A DNA stretch of 64,000 nt from Citreicoccus inhibens (GTDB taxonomy: Bacteria; Myxococcota; Myxococcia; Myxococcales; Myxococcaceae): positions 1-64,000 of the forward strand of contig NZ_JAHNZT010000006.1 of NCBI RefSeq assembly GCF_019039035.1, in the 5' to 3' direction. This document shows, one piece after another, positions 8,805 through 17,671 of the stretch. Within the stretch, counting starts at the first letter, position 1. Each line of letters opens with the position of its first letter. The notes below the pieces were generated by a model. The model made no database searches, had not been told where the DNA came from, and saw nothing but the letters and a program-made list of their open reading frames with translations. A program made the position numbers and the translations under genes.

Positions 8805-9245
8805 TCAGCCGCGTCCCACCGCGGTGATGAACACCCAGCGAGCGCCGTCGCGCAGCACCATCAACCGGATGCGCACGTCGCGCCGGCCCCACTCGAACTC
8901 GAAGCGGAAGTCGAAGCTCTCCGTCACCTCGCCGCCCTGCGCCGCGAGCGCGTCCAGCCGGCCTCGAAAGGCGGCGACGTCCGTGCAGGGCGCCACCTCC
9001 TCGAAGAAGCGACGGCCCAAGGTGCGCTGCGGCGAGCGGCGGGACTGGGCCGCCTCGGCCGCGTTGAAGGCCACCACGCGGCCCTGCGCATCCAGTTTGA
9101 TGGCCCCGAAGGGCAGTCGATCGAAGTCCGACTCCGACATGCCTCGGAGGACCTCCTCCGTCAGCGACTCGGCGTCGACCACCCGGTGCCCTCCGCGTGC
9201 GCCAGCCTCGAAGGCGGCGCCGGGAGTTGTCGTCGTGCGCGACAT
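8805..9245 (-). CDS. pyp: photoactive yellow protein (PYP) homologue, single PAS domain
   Basis: A single-domain protein of 146 residues that aligns without gaps to Halorhodospira PYP over its core with a constant offset of 18. Visible in order: the N-cap like 'SLTEEVLRGMSESDFDRL', 'FGAIKLD', 'NAAE' (61-64), 'LGRRFF', 'EVAPCTD' (84-90), and a C-terminal beta sheet ending 'ARWVFIT'. The chromophore cysteine (PYP Cys69) is Cys87, the buried proton donor Glu46 is Glu64, and Arg52 is Arg70. PYP Tyr42 is Phe60 and Thr50 is Ser68. PYP binds p-coumaric acid and senses blue light; whether this one binds it is untested, since related PYP-like PAS domains could use another ligand. Enzymes for p-coumaryl-CoA are not seen here. 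It is convergent with the SDR gene and lies downstream of a hypothetical gene, near carF. Confidence 0.82.
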   Translation of the reverse strand: MSRTTTTPGAAFEAGARGGHRVVDAESLTEEVLRGMSESDFDRLPFGAIKLDAQGRVVAFNAAEAAQSRRSPQRTLGRRFFEEVAPCTDVAAFRGRLDALAAQGGEVTESFDFRFEFEWGRRDVRIRLMVLRDGARWVFITAVGRG

Positions 9246-9353
9246 GCCCGCGATTATCCAGGAGGCCGTGGGTGCTCGGTCAAAGCCGGCCCACGGCGCA
9301 TCGACCAGAACCGGACATCCGCCGCGCGAGGCCAGGACCGCGCGCGGCGGGGA

Positions 9354-9935
<582 letters not shown>

Positions 9936-10115
9936 TGCCGAGGGGGGCACCGTAGCAGCGGGGGTGTGACGGCACAAGGTAAGCATCACGCGCATTTCGC
10001 GCGCGTCGCGTGCCTGCCCGCCCCTCCCTTCCGTCCGCGCGCCGCGGCGGCACCACGCAGGCCGCCCTGTCGTCCAGCAACCGGGCCAGCGGCACGCGCA
10101 TTGAAAAGCTAAAAG

Positions 10116-10140
10116 CGGCTGGGGTACGTACAACCAGCCG
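10116..10140. promoter_or_regulatory. nested palindrome upstream of carF, candidate operator
   Basis: Arms CGGCTGG (10116-10122) and CCAGCCG (10134-10140) flank an internal 8-base palindrome GTACGTAC (10124-10131). A -35-like TTGAAA lies at 10101-10106, so the palindrome would overlap a -10 region. The element ends 40 bases before the carF start. It resembles a repressor site, but no regulator for it is identified and a leader hairpin is also possible. Confidence 0.45.
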
Positions 10141-10180
10141 GGACCCGTTACCCACGCGGAAGGCACCCAGGGAGCCACGG

Positions 10181-11035
10181 ATGACGAAGGACAAAGCGCT
10201 CACCAACAAGGTGCGCCTGCAGGACGCCCAGGCGCTGGCGGAGGGATACTCGCCGGCCATCCGCGCGATGGAGATCAGCGCCATCGTCGGGTTCATCGGA
10301 CTGGAGGCGTTCCTCGCGTACCGGCTCTCCGGGTCGCCGCACCATGGCCCATGGATGCTCCTGAGCGCGGTGCTCCTGGGCTACATGGCCGCGGACTTCG
10401 TCTCCGGCTTCGTCCACTGGATGGGCGACACGTGGGGCTCCACCGACATGCCGGTGCTCGGCAAGGCGTTCATCCGCCCGTTCCGCGAGCACCACGTCGA
10501 CGAGAAGGCCATCACCCGCCACGACTTCGTCGAGACCAACGGCAACAACTGCCTGGTGTCCCTGCCGGTGGCGGCCATCGCCGTGGCCCTGCCCATGACG
10601 AGCCCGGGCTGGGTGTTCATGGCCAGCTTCCTGGGCGCGATGATCTTCTGGGTCATGGCGACCAACCAGTTCCACAAGTGGTCACACACGGACGCGCCGC
10701 CCGCGATCATCGGCTTCATGCAGCGCGTGCACCTCATCCTGCCGCCCGCGCACCACCGCATCCACCACACGGCGCCCTTCAACAAGTACTACTGCATCAC
10801 CGTGGGCTGGCTGAACCGGCCGCTCCAGATGGTGCACTTCTTCCCCACGCTGGAGCGGATCATCACCCGGGTCACCGGCCTGCTGCCCCGCCAGGACGAC
10901 ATTGGCGCCGAGGCCGCCCAGGCCATCGTGGAGGCCAATGTCACCACCGACGCCCCCGTGGTGCAGGCGGCCCGCGAACTCCTGAAGGCGACGACCGAGG
11001 AAGCCCCCCCGGTCCCCACGCGCCCCTCGACCTGA
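10181..11035 (+). CDS. carF: CarF, plasmanylethanolamine desaturase (TMEM189/PEDS1 family)
   Basis: Membrane desaturase that introduces the vinyl-ether double bond of plasmalogens. In M. xanthus CarF is required for light-induced (singlet-oxygen) carotenoid synthesis, and human TMEM189 is its orthologue. At 284 residues it matches the known length. Hydrophobic segments lie near 30-50, 58-80, 124-140 and 145-162. The His-rich motifs expected to bind the di-iron centre are visible: 'FVHW' (His79), 'FREHHVDEKAITRHD' (104, 105, 114), 'NQFHKWSHT' (165, 169) and 'PPAHHRIHHTAPFNKYYC' (191, 192, 195, 196). ATG 10181 has GGGAG upstream and the frame before it is unsupported. It is divergent from the hypothetical/PYP pair and convergent with murI. 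Confidence 0.95.
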   Translation: MTKDKALTNKVRLQDAQALAEGYSPAIRAMEISAIVGFIGLEAFLAYRLSGSPHHGPWMLLSAVLLGYMAADFVSGFVHWMGDTWGSTDMPVLGKAFIRPFREHHVDEKAITRHDFVETNGNNCLVSLPVAAIAVALPMTSPGWVFMASFLGAMIFWVMATNQFHKWSHTDAPPAIIGFMQRVHLILPPAHHRIHHTAPFNKYYCITVGWLNRPLQMVHFFPTLERIITRVTGLLPRQDDIGAEAAQAIVEANVTTDAPVVQAARELLKATTEEAPPVPTRPST

Positions 11036-11051
11036 GAGCGGCCCGGGCCCG

Positions 11052-11867
11052 TCAGAACGACAGGTCCACCAGCTCCGCCGAGGGAATGGGGCGCCCGAGG
11101 AAGCGCGCGCCCACGTCCGCGAAGACTTCCGGCACGTCCGTGACGAAGAAGTGGTGCGAGGGCGGCGGGCCGCCCGCGGGGGCCATCAGGTCCTTCGCCG
11201 CGAGCAGCTCCACCACCGCCTGCGCGGTGGCCTCCGCCGAGTCCACCAGCGACACCTGCGGCCCCACGACCTCGGCGATGACGCCCTTGAGCAGCGGGTA
11301 GTGGGTACAGCCCAGCACCAGGGTGTCCACCCCGTCGCGGGCGAACTCGGACAGGTACTCGCGCGCCACGAGCATGGGTACGTCCCCCGTGGTCCAGCCC
11401 TCCTCCACCAACGGCACGAAGAGCGGACAGGCGCGCGCCTTCACGCGCACCGCGCGGCCCCCCGCCTCCAGGGCCCGCTGATAGGCCCCCGAGCGGATGG
11501 TGCCGGGCGTGCCAATCACCCCCACCCCGCCGCCCGAGGTGCGCGCCAGCGCCGCGCGAGCGCCGGGCTCGATGACGCCCACCACGGGGATGGGAAGCGT
11601 GGCGGCCAGGGCCGGCAGGGCCGCGGCGGACGCCGTGTTGCACGCAACCACCAGCAGCTTGATGCCTCGGGCCTGGAGGAACTGGGCGTTCTTCAGCGAG
11701 TACTTGGTCACCACCTCGCTGGACTTGGTGCCATAGGGCACCCGCGCGGTGTCCCCCAGGTACAGGGTGCTCTCATGGGGGAGATGGGCCATCAGCGTCT
11801 TGAGGACGGTGAGCCCGCCGATGCCGGAGTCGAAGACTCCAATGGGTCCGTGGCTGTCATGCCGCAT
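11052..11867 (-). CDS. murI: glutamate racemase
   Basis: Cytoplasmic, cofactor-independent racemase that makes D-glutamate for peptidoglycan. With start ATG 11867 the protein has 271 residues, beginning 'MRHDSHGPIGVFDSGIGGLT', which matches the family's N-terminal motif. The two catalytic cysteines are Cys76 ('VACNTAS') and Cys187 ('GCTHYPLL'). Conserved 'GDTARVPYG' is also present. The frame extends 31 codons further upstream but those residues are not conserved in the family. It stands alone, convergent with carF (16 bases between the stops). Confidence 0.95.
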   Translation of the reverse strand: MRHDSHGPIGVFDSGIGGLTVLKTLMAHLPHESTLYLGDTARVPYGTKSSEVVTKYSLKNAQFLQARGIKLLVVACNTASAAALPALAATLPIPVVGVIEPGARAALARTSGGGVGVIGTPGTIRSGAYQRALEAGGRAVRVKARACPLFVPLVEEGWTTGDVPMLVAREYLSEFARDGVDTLVLGCTHYPLLKGVIAEVVGPQVSLVDSAEATAQAVVELLAAKDLMAPAGGPPPSHHFFVTDVPEVFADVGARFLGRPIPSAELVDLSF

Positions 11868-11979
11868 GCGCGGACTGCCTATCACGTTTGATGCCAGCGC
11901 CAGGTGCGGCACGAAAGACACAGCGGGCCGGGGCCCCCAAGGTCCCGACCCGCGGCTCACTCCCCAGCCTGCCTTGCGC

Positions 11980-13005
11980 TTAGTTGGTGCGCGCCACCGG
12001 CACCGTCAACGCACCGTTCGGACCCGGGAACTGGTGGGCAATCACGTCGATGGGGGGCAGGTTCGAGGGCGAGCGGTACACGCGGCCGTTGGACCCGGTG
12101 GCGATGATGGACACGTAGTAGCTGCCCGGGCGGAGGAACTCGAACACCACCGGCGCCTGATCGCAGCCGTAGAACTCGCCGGTGAGGCCGTACACCCACT
12201 TGCCGGTGAACTTGTCCTGGAAGTTGATGCTCACCTGCGAGACCCCGGCCTGCGAGCAATACAGCCGCGTGTTGCCGTCATAGAGGTCCCACCGCACCGA
12301 GGCCCCACCAATCTCCCACGTCTCGGCGGTGACGGAGACCGGCGTGCCGTTCTGCGAAACGAACCCACCGCCGTAGTAGTAGACCGGGCGGATCTGCGAA
12401 TCGAGGGCGACGACCTCCAGGTAGTGCTGCCCCGGATCCAGGTAGGGGGACTGCACGCTGTTGCCGCCGCTGCCTTCGCTGCAGTTGAAGCGCTTCCAGT
12501 TGCTGTCATCCACTCGGGCATCCACGTACGCGATGCCCGCCTGGCCGCACGTGGGATAGGAGCTGCCCGCCTGGGTGGGGAAGAGCCAGTTCACGTACGC
12601 ATACGAGGTCGGCTGGCCGAGCGGCGTGAGGTCGATGTTCACGCTCACGTTCCCGTTGACGGTGAAGCGGCCACTGCCCACGTAGATGCGCTCGTTGTTG
12701 TAGTTCACCGCCTCGATGTCGAACGAGTACGTCCCCGGCACGAAGTCATGGAGGATGATTCCGTCGAAGCCGTTGGCGTTGCACGGGTAGCGCCCCCCAT
12801 TGGCCAGGTTTTCACCCGGGATGGAGATGTTCACGCCCTTGACGCTGGGGTCGTCGGAGCAGCGCTTGCCTCCGAAGGTCCACATGAAGCGCACATCGCC
12901 CGGGGAGCCCTGGACCTCGCAGGTGTCGCAGCCGTTGTCGTGGATGACGCAGCCGGAGGAGACAGCGACGAGACAGAGGAGGGCAACAAGCAGTCGGGAG
13001 TTCAT
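11980..13005 (-). CDS. lipoprotein with three tandem beta-sandwich-like repeats
   Basis: Not a family I can name. Residues 1-18 are a lipoprotein signal with Cys19 after 'VSSG'. The rest is three tandem units of 90-95 residues, at about 37-127, 135-228 and 235-325. Each starts with an aromatic strand ('VRFMWTFGG', 'AYVNWLFPT', 'ASVRWDLYD'), then has a Cys followed by a Gly-Val/Ile strand ('KGVNISI', 'AGIAYVDA', 'AGVSQVSI'), and a central Cys. A 'PGTYSFDIEA' / 'PGQHYLEVVA' / 'PGSYYVSIIA' hairpin closes the unit. The paired Cys in each unit suggest disulfides, so it should be periplasmic or surface exposed. The gene is divergent from tolQ but the link to Tol is positional only. Confidence 0.8.
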   Translation of the reverse strand: MNSRLLVALLCLVAVSSGCVIHDNGCDTCEVQGSPGDVRFMWTFGGKRCSDDPSVKGVNISIPGENLANGGRYPCNANGFDGIILHDFVPGTYSFDIEAVNYNNERIYVGSGRFTVNGNVSVNIDLTPLGQPTSYAYVNWLFPTQAGSSYPTCGQAGIAYVDARVDDSNWKRFNCSEGSGGNSVQSPYLDPGQHYLEVVALDSQIRPVYYYGGGFVSQNGTPVSVTAETWEIGGASVRWDLYDGNTRLYCSQAGVSQVSINFQDKFTGKWVYGLTGEFYGCDQAPVVFEFLRPGSYYVSIIATGSNGRVYRSPSNLPPIDVIAHQFPGPNGALTVPVARTN

Positions 13006-13130
13006 GGGGGCATCCGTACGTCGGGGTTGAGGTCGTCGGCCCGCGGTATGCGCCTGAGGACGCCCTCGGCTGGGAATTATTCACGAGCGCCGGACCTCAC
13101 CGCCCAGGCGGGCAGGCGCGCCGCGTTTGT

Positions 13131-13159
13131 TTGACCGTCCGGACCGTGAATGTTAGGCG
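13131..13159 (+). promoter_or_regulatory. possible promoter for the tol operon
   Basis: TTGACC at 13131-13136 resembles a -35 box; 17 bases later TAGGCG (13154-13159) is a weak -10. If real, transcription would start close to 13166. That favours translation from the second in-frame ATG (13203) or a nearly leaderless message from 13170. Housekeeping promoters of myxobacteria are hard to see in GC-rich DNA, so this is tentative. Confidence 0.3.
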
Positions 13160-13169
13160 CTGAAGTCCA

Positions 13170-13880
13170 ATGATACCCCACTTGCCCCTGGCGCTCGCCG
13201 CCATGAACTACGTGGAGATCATCCGCGATGCGTCCTTCATCGAGCTGGCGGTGCTTCTCCTCCTGATGGGCGTGTCCGTCGCGTCCTGGGCCCTCATCGC
13301 CATGAAGGCCTCGCAGCTGTCGCGCGCGCGAGCACAGTCCCTCACCTTCCTCGACATGTTCTGGAAGGCCTCCCGGCTGGAGGCCATCTACCAGTCGGCC
13401 CAGAAGCTAGAGGGCTCGCCGCTCTCCAAGGTGTTCTGCGCTGGCTACGAGGAGCTGAGCAAGCTGGCGCAGACCAAGGAAGGCGCCTCCGAGGACGCCA
13501 TGAGCGCGAAGCTGGGCGGCATCGAGAACGTGGAGCGCGCGCTCAACCGCGCCGCCACCGCGCAAATCACCGAGTTGGAGGCGCGCGTGTCGTTCCTCGG
13601 CACGGTGGGCGCGGCGTCCCCGTTCGTGGGCCTGTTCGGCACGGTCATCGGCATCCTCAGCGCGTTCAACGAGATCGCCGAGAAGGGCAACGCCACGCTG
13701 GCCACGGTGGCCGCGCCGGTGGGCAACGCGCTGTTCGCCACGGCGGCGGGGCTCTTCGCGGCCATCCCCGCGGTGGTCGCCTACAACTCGTTCGTCAGCC
13801 GCATCAAGGTGTTCGACACGGAGATGTCCAACTTCTCCGCGGACTTCCTCAACATCATCAAGCGGCACTTCTTCCGGTAG
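13170..13880 (+). CDS. tolQ: TolQ, MotA/TolQ/ExbB proton channel protein
   Basis: Inner-membrane subunit of the Tol proton-driven motor. Three transmembrane helices are visible: about 22-42, 142-165 ('FLGTVGAASPFVGLFGTVIGIL') and 180-205. The channel motif 'GTVGAASPFVGLFGTVIG' is the family signature. A large cytoplasmic loop lies between helices 1 and 2. The frame starts at 13170, but the second Met (13203, 'MNYVEIIRDASF') aligns better with the start of E. coli TolQ and may be the true one. tolR follows after 13 bases. The order tolQ-tolR-tolA-tolB and downstream TolB distinguish it from ExbB or MotA. Confidence 0.92.
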   Translation: MIPHLPLALAAMNYVEIIRDASFIELAVLLLLMGVSVASWALIAMKASQLSRARAQSLTFLDMFWKASRLEAIYQSAQKLEGSPLSKVFCAGYEELSKLAQTKEGASEDAMSAKLGGIENVERALNRAATAQITELEARVSFLGTVGAASPFVGLFGTVIGILSAFNEIAEKGNATLATVAAPVGNALFATAAGLFAAIPAVVAYNSFVSRIKVFDTEMSNFSADFLNIIKRHFFR

Positions 13881-13893
13881 GGAGCGCACGGCC

Positions 13894-14361
13894 ATGGGAA
13901 TGGGCGGAGGCAACCGAGGCGGTGGCCGCACCACCATGAGCGAGATCAACGTCACGCCCATGGTGGACGTGATGCTGGTGCTGCTCATCATCTTCATGGT
14001 CACCGCGCCCCTCATCCAGCAGGGCGTGAAGGTGAACCTGCCGGAGACGAAGGCCACCCCCGTCGAGGCCAGCGACAAGAAGCTGGTGCTCTCCATCGAC
14101 GCCGCGCGCAAGGTCTACATCGGCGACGCGGAGGTCTCCCTGGACGAGTTGGAGGCGAAGCTCGCCGCCAACGCCAAGGCCCAGGCGGACAAGGAGGTCT
14201 ATCTCCACGCGGACCGGGATGTGCCCTACGGCGTCGTGGTGGAGGTCATGGCCGCCGCGCAGCACGCGGGCATCCACAACGTGGGGATGATCACGGACCC
14301 GTCCGGCGGGGGTCGGGCGTCCAAGGCTCCGGCGGCCAAGCCCAAGGAGGCGAAGCGCTAG
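13894..14361 (+). CDS. tolR: TolR, ExbD/TolR membrane protein
   Basis: Single-span inner-membrane partner of TolQ, 155 residues. The short cytoplasmic start is Gly-rich. The helix at about 22-42 contains the proton-carrying Asp25 in 'TPMVDVMLVLLIIFM'. The periplasmic domain (about 50-140) shows 'VKVNLPET' and 'VYLHADRDVPYGVVVEVM', characteristic of ExbD/TolR. The C-terminal 15 residues are Lys/Ala-rich. It is 13 bases after tolQ and 3 bases before tolA, clearly in one operon. Confidence 0.93.
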   Translation: MGMGGGNRGGGRTTMSEINVTPMVDVMLVLLIIFMVTAPLIQQGVKVNLPETKATPVEASDKKLVLSIDAARKVYIGDAEVSLDELEAKLAANAKAQADKEVYLHADRDVPYGVVVEVMAAAQHAGIHNVGMITDPSGGGRASKAPAAKPKEAKR

Positions 14362-14364
14362 GCC

Positions 14365-15141
14365 ATGCACCCCGCGGTGAGTCACAGCCTGCTGCTGACG
14401 CGACCCTCGCGGCTGTCGCGCTTCCTCGTCTTCTCCGTGGTGGGGCACGTGGGCGTGCTGCTCGCGGCGGTGCTCTACGCGCGCCTCGCCTCGCGGCCGC
14501 CCGTGGACCTGAACCCCGAGCCCATCAAGGCGTCGCTTGTGCGCCTGGGCAAGCCGCGCGACCCCAAGCTCCTGCCGCGCAAGGAGCAGCTACCGCCTCC
14601 GCCCAAGGAAGTGGAGGCGAAGCCCGTGGCCACGCCGCAAGCGCCGCAGCCCGAGCCCGCCAAGGTGGCCGTGCCGGTGCCCGGCGTGAAGCCCGAGCCC
14701 GCCGCCCAGCCCACGCCGCAGAAGGGCGACAAGAGCGCGGAGGACCGCCGCAAGCGGCTGTTCGGCGCGTTCGACAAGACGGCCAAGTCCCAGCCCGCCG
14801 AGGACCTGGAAGGCGCCGAGGACGGTGACCCCGATGGCGACTCGGCCACCGCCGAGGGCGAGCGCTACTACGGCCTGCTGAAGTCCCAGGTGCGCCGCCA
14901 CTACAACGTGGCGGACACTATCCCCGACGCCGAGCGCCTGTACCTCAAGGCGCAGGTGGCGGTGCGGCTGGGCCGCTCCGGTGAGGTGCTGGACGTGAGC
15001 CTGGCGAAGTCCAGCGGCAACGACCTGTTCGACTCGGCCGTGCTCGCGGCCGTGCGCAAGGCATCCCCCTACTCTCCTCCTCCCGATGCGCTTCGCGACT
15101 CGCTCCAGAAGAGCGGCGTCGTCCTGGTGTTCAGCCCATGA
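14365..15141 (+). CDS. tolA: TolA/TonB-like energy transducer
   Basis: Predicted to span the periplasm and couple TolQR to the outer membrane. It has one N-terminal transmembrane helix (about 20-40, 'FLVFSVVGHVGVLLAAVLY') and a Pro/Lys-rich spacer with 'PPPPKEVEAKP' (50-135) that includes a charged stretch. A C-terminal TonB/TolA domain lies at about 165-258 ('YYGLLKSQVRRHYNVAD', 'VRLGRSGEVLDVSLAKSSG', 'FDSAVLAAVRKASPYSPPP'). It is 258 residues, shorter than E. coli TolA because the helical middle domain is replaced by the Pro-rich spacer. It could be called TonB from sequence alone; the neighbours make it TolA. Its stop overlaps the tolB start by 4 bases. Confidence 0.88.
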   Translation: MHPAVSHSLLLTRPSRLSRFLVFSVVGHVGVLLAAVLYARLASRPPVDLNPEPIKASLVRLGKPRDPKLLPRKEQLPPPPKEVEAKPVATPQAPQPEPAKVAVPVPGVKPEPAAQPTPQKGDKSAEDRRKRLFGAFDKTAKSQPAEDLEGAEDGDPDGDSATAEGERYYGLLKSQVRRHYNVADTIPDAERLYLKAQVAVRLGRSGEVLDVSLAKSSGNDLFDSAVLAAVRKASPYSPPPDALRDSLQKSGVVLVFSP

Positions 15142-16427
15142 AAGCCCTCCTGCTCTCGCTCCTGCTGTTCCCGCTCGCGGCGCTCGCCCAGGCGCCCGTC
15201 ATCGAAATCTCCGGCGCCAACTTCCGGCCGCTGCCCCTGGCCGCGCCCGCGCCCGTGGCGCAGGACCCCGGCGCCAAGAAGCTGGCCGCGCCCTTCGACG
15301 CGGCGCTCAGCTATGACCTGTCCGCCTCGGGCATCTTCCAGGTGTTGGACCGCGCGAGCTTCACCGCGGACGCCAAGGAGGGCATGACCGCCGGCAGCAT
15401 CAACTTCAGCCGCTGGGCGGACGTGGGCGCCGAGTCGCTCGTCAAGGTCTCGCTCGCGCAGGACGGCGGCTCGCTGCGCGCCGAGCTGCGCCTGTTCAAC
15501 GTGGCCACGGGTCGCGAGGACCTCAAGGTGGCCAAGGACGCGCCGGCGGATCAGCCGCGCAAGCTGGCGCACACGCTGGCGGACGCGCTCTACCGGCACT
15601 TCACCCGCGAGCCCAGCCCGTTCCTCACGCGCATCACCTACGTGCGCAAGGCCGGCTCCAACCGCGACGTGTTCGTGGCGGACTGGGATGGCAACAACGC
15701 CCAAGCGCTCACGCAGGGCGGCACCAACATCCTCCCCACGCTGGGGCCCAGCGGACAGGTGGCGTACACGTCGTACCGCAAGAACCGGCCCGACATCTGG
15801 GTCCAGACGCCGGGCGGCGAGGCGAAGCCCCTGGTGACCGAGGGCCAGATGGCCACGGGCGCGGCGTACTCGCCGGACGGCAAGCGGCTCGCGTACGCGC
15901 TGGCCGAGGGCGAGAGCGCGCAAATCTACGTGGCCAACGCGGACGGCAGCGGCGCCAAGGCCATCACCGACACGCCGTACGGCCTCAACACCAGCCCCTC
16001 GTGGTCACCGGACGGCAAGCGCATCGCGTTCGTGTCGAACCGGGGCGGCAGCCCGCAGGTCTACGTCATGGGCGCGGATGGCTCCGGCGTGCGGCGGCTC
16101 ACCTTCCAGGGCAACTACAACCAGACGCCGGACTGGTCGCCGCGCGGAGACCTCATCGCGTTCACCGCGCGCGACGAGCGCAACGCGTTCGACCTGTTCA
16201 CCGTGAACGTGGACTCCGGCAAAATCACGCGCCTCACGCAGGACCAGGGCAACAACGAGGAGCCGACGTTCTCACCCAACGGGCGCCTCATCCTCTTCAG
16301 CTCGAACCGCAACGGCACGCCCACCCTGTGGGTCATGACGTCGGATGGCAGCAACCAGCTTCCCCTGCCCATGGACAAGGGGAGCTGGCTGACGCCTGAC
16401 TGGGGCGCGGCCCCCGCGTCGCCGTGA
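15138..16427 (+). CDS. tolB: TolB, periplasmic beta-propeller of the Tol system
   Basis: Periplasmic protein of 429 residues. Residues 1-17 are a signal peptide (ends ALAQA). The N-terminal alpha/beta domain (about 20-150) includes 'SASGIFQVLDRASF' and 'ALYRHFTREPSPFLTRITYVRK'. A six-blade beta-propeller follows, with repeated 'WSPDGKRIAFVSNRGGSPQVYVM'-type units (the motif 'SPDGKR' occurs twice, with 'SPRGDL' and 'SPNGRL' as variants). ATG overlaps the tolA stop (ATGA). In other bacteria pal and cpoB follow; here the next gene is unrelated, so Pal must be encoded elsewhere. Confidence 0.95.
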   Translation: MKALLLSLLLFPLAALAQAPVIEISGANFRPLPLAAPAPVAQDPGAKKLAAPFDAALSYDLSASGIFQVLDRASFTADAKEGMTAGSINFSRWADVGAESLVKVSLAQDGGSLRAELRLFNVATGREDLKVAKDAPADQPRKLAHTLADALYRHFTREPSPFLTRITYVRKAGSNRDVFVADWDGNNAQALTQGGTNILPTLGPSGQVAYTSYRKNRPDIWVQTPGGEAKPLVTEGQMATGAAYSPDGKRLAYALAEGESAQIYVANADGSGAKAITDTPYGLNTSPSWSPDGKRIAFVSNRGGSPQVYVMGADGSGVRRLTFQGNYNQTPDWSPRGDLIAFTARDERNAFDLFTVNVDSGKITRLTQDQGNNEEPTFSPNGRLILFSSNRNGTPTLWVMTSDGSNQLPLPMDKGSWLTPDWGAAPASP

Positions 16428-16478
16428 GTCCGGGCCAACGTTGACAGTGGGGTCGCGCTCGGGTCCAGTCCATGGGCC

Positions 16479-17657
16479 ATGAGCGCGACCTTTCGCTCCC
16501 ACTGGGGGCTCGATCCCGAAGTTACGTTCCTCAACCATGGCTCGTTCGGAGCCTGTCCCACCGAGGTGCTGCGCCACCAGGCGGACTTGCGCGCCCGGAT
16601 GGAGTCCGAGCCCGTCCGGTTCCTGCACCGCGAAATCGAGCCGCTGCTCGACGCCGCTCGTCACGCGCTCGGCGCCTTCCTGGACGCGGATGGGGATGAC
16701 CTCGGCTTCGTGACCAACGCCACCACGGGCGTGAACACGGTGCTGCGCTCGCTGCGCTTCGAGCCCGGGGACGAGCTGCTCACCACCGACCACGAATACA
16801 ACGCGTCCCGCAACGCGCTGGACTTCGCCGCCAGCCGGTGGGGCGCCCGCGTGGTGGTGGCGACGCTGCCGTGGCCCGTGGCCTCCAAGCAGGAGCTGGT
16901 GGACGCGGTGCTCGCGCGCGTGACGCCGCGCACGCGGCTCTTGCTCATCGACCACGTCAGCAGTCAGACGGCGCTCATCATGCCGGTGCCGGAGCTGGTG
17001 CGCGCGCTGCGCGAGCGCGGCGTGGAGACCCTGGTGGATGGCGCGCACGCGCCGGGCATGCTGCCCCTCTCGCTCCGCTCGCTCGGCGCCGGGTACTACA
17101 CGGGCAACTGCCACAAGTGGCTGTGCGCGCCCAAGGGCGCCGCCTTCCTCCATGTGCGTCGGGACTTGCAGCCGGGAATCAAGCCCCTGGCCATCAGCCA
17201 CGGCCTCAACGCGACGCGCACCGACCGCTCGCAGTTCCGGCTGGACTTCGACTGGACCGGCACGCACGACCCCTCCGCATTCCTCTGCGTCCCCGAGGCG
17301 GTGCGCGTCATGGGCGGCATGCTCCCCGGAGGTTGGCCCGCGGTGATGGCTTCCAATCACGCCAAGGCCCTGGCCGCGCGCGCGATGCTGTGCGAGCGCC
17401 TGGGCGTCGCGCCGCACTGCCCCGACGAACTGGTGGGCAGCATGGCCACCGTGGCGCTGCCCCCGGGCACAGAGGCCCTGAACCCGCTCGGGTTGGATCC
17501 ACTGCACGTCCAGCTCTTCGAGCGGTACCGCATCGAGGTCCCGGTCGTTCCATGGCCGCGCGCGCCCCAACGCCACATTCGCGTGTCGGCCCAGCTCTAC
17601 AACACGATGGCGGACTACCAGCGGCTCGCTGAGGCTTTGGAAGCGCTCCTGCGTTGA
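16479..17657 (+). CDS. class-V-fold PLP aminotransferase (isopenicillin N epimerase-like)
   Basis: Pyridoxal-phosphate enzyme of 392 residues. The N-terminal 'FLNHGSFGACP' is the hallmark of the isopenicillin-N-epimerase-like subgroup. PLP contacts are visible: 'TNATTGVNTV' for the phosphate region, Asp188-Gly-Ala-His190 for the ring, and Lys213 in 'GNCHKWLCAPKG' for the Schiff base. The actual reaction (epimerase, cysteine lyase/desulfurase or aminotransferase) cannot be read from sequence, and no beta-lactam genes are nearby. ATG 16479 is 51 bases after tolB; a TTGACA hexamer at 16441-16446 may mark its own promoter. The next gene starts 14 bases downstream. Confidence 0.85.
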   Translation: MSATFRSHWGLDPEVTFLNHGSFGACPTEVLRHQADLRARMESEPVRFLHREIEPLLDAARHALGAFLDADGDDLGFVTNATTGVNTVLRSLRFEPGDELLTTDHEYNASRNALDFAASRWGARVVVATLPWPVASKQELVDAVLARVTPRTRLLLIDHVSSQTALIMPVPELVRALRERGVETLVDGAHAPGMLPLSLRSLGAGYYTGNCHKWLCAPKGAAFLHVRRDLQPGIKPLAISHGLNATRTDRSQFRLDFDWTGTHDPSAFLCVPEAVRVMGGMLPGGWPAVMASNHAKALAARAMLCERLGVAPHCPDELVGSMATVALPPGTEALNPLGLDPLHVQLFERYRIEVPVVPWPRAPQRHIRVSAQLYNTMADYQRLAEALEALLR

Positions 17658-17671
17658 GTAGGCTGCCGCAA

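Noticed and set aside
11036-11051. Bidirectional terminator between carF and murI
   Set aside because: Only 16 bases separate the stop codons; the GC-rich run does not give a clear stem with T-runs.
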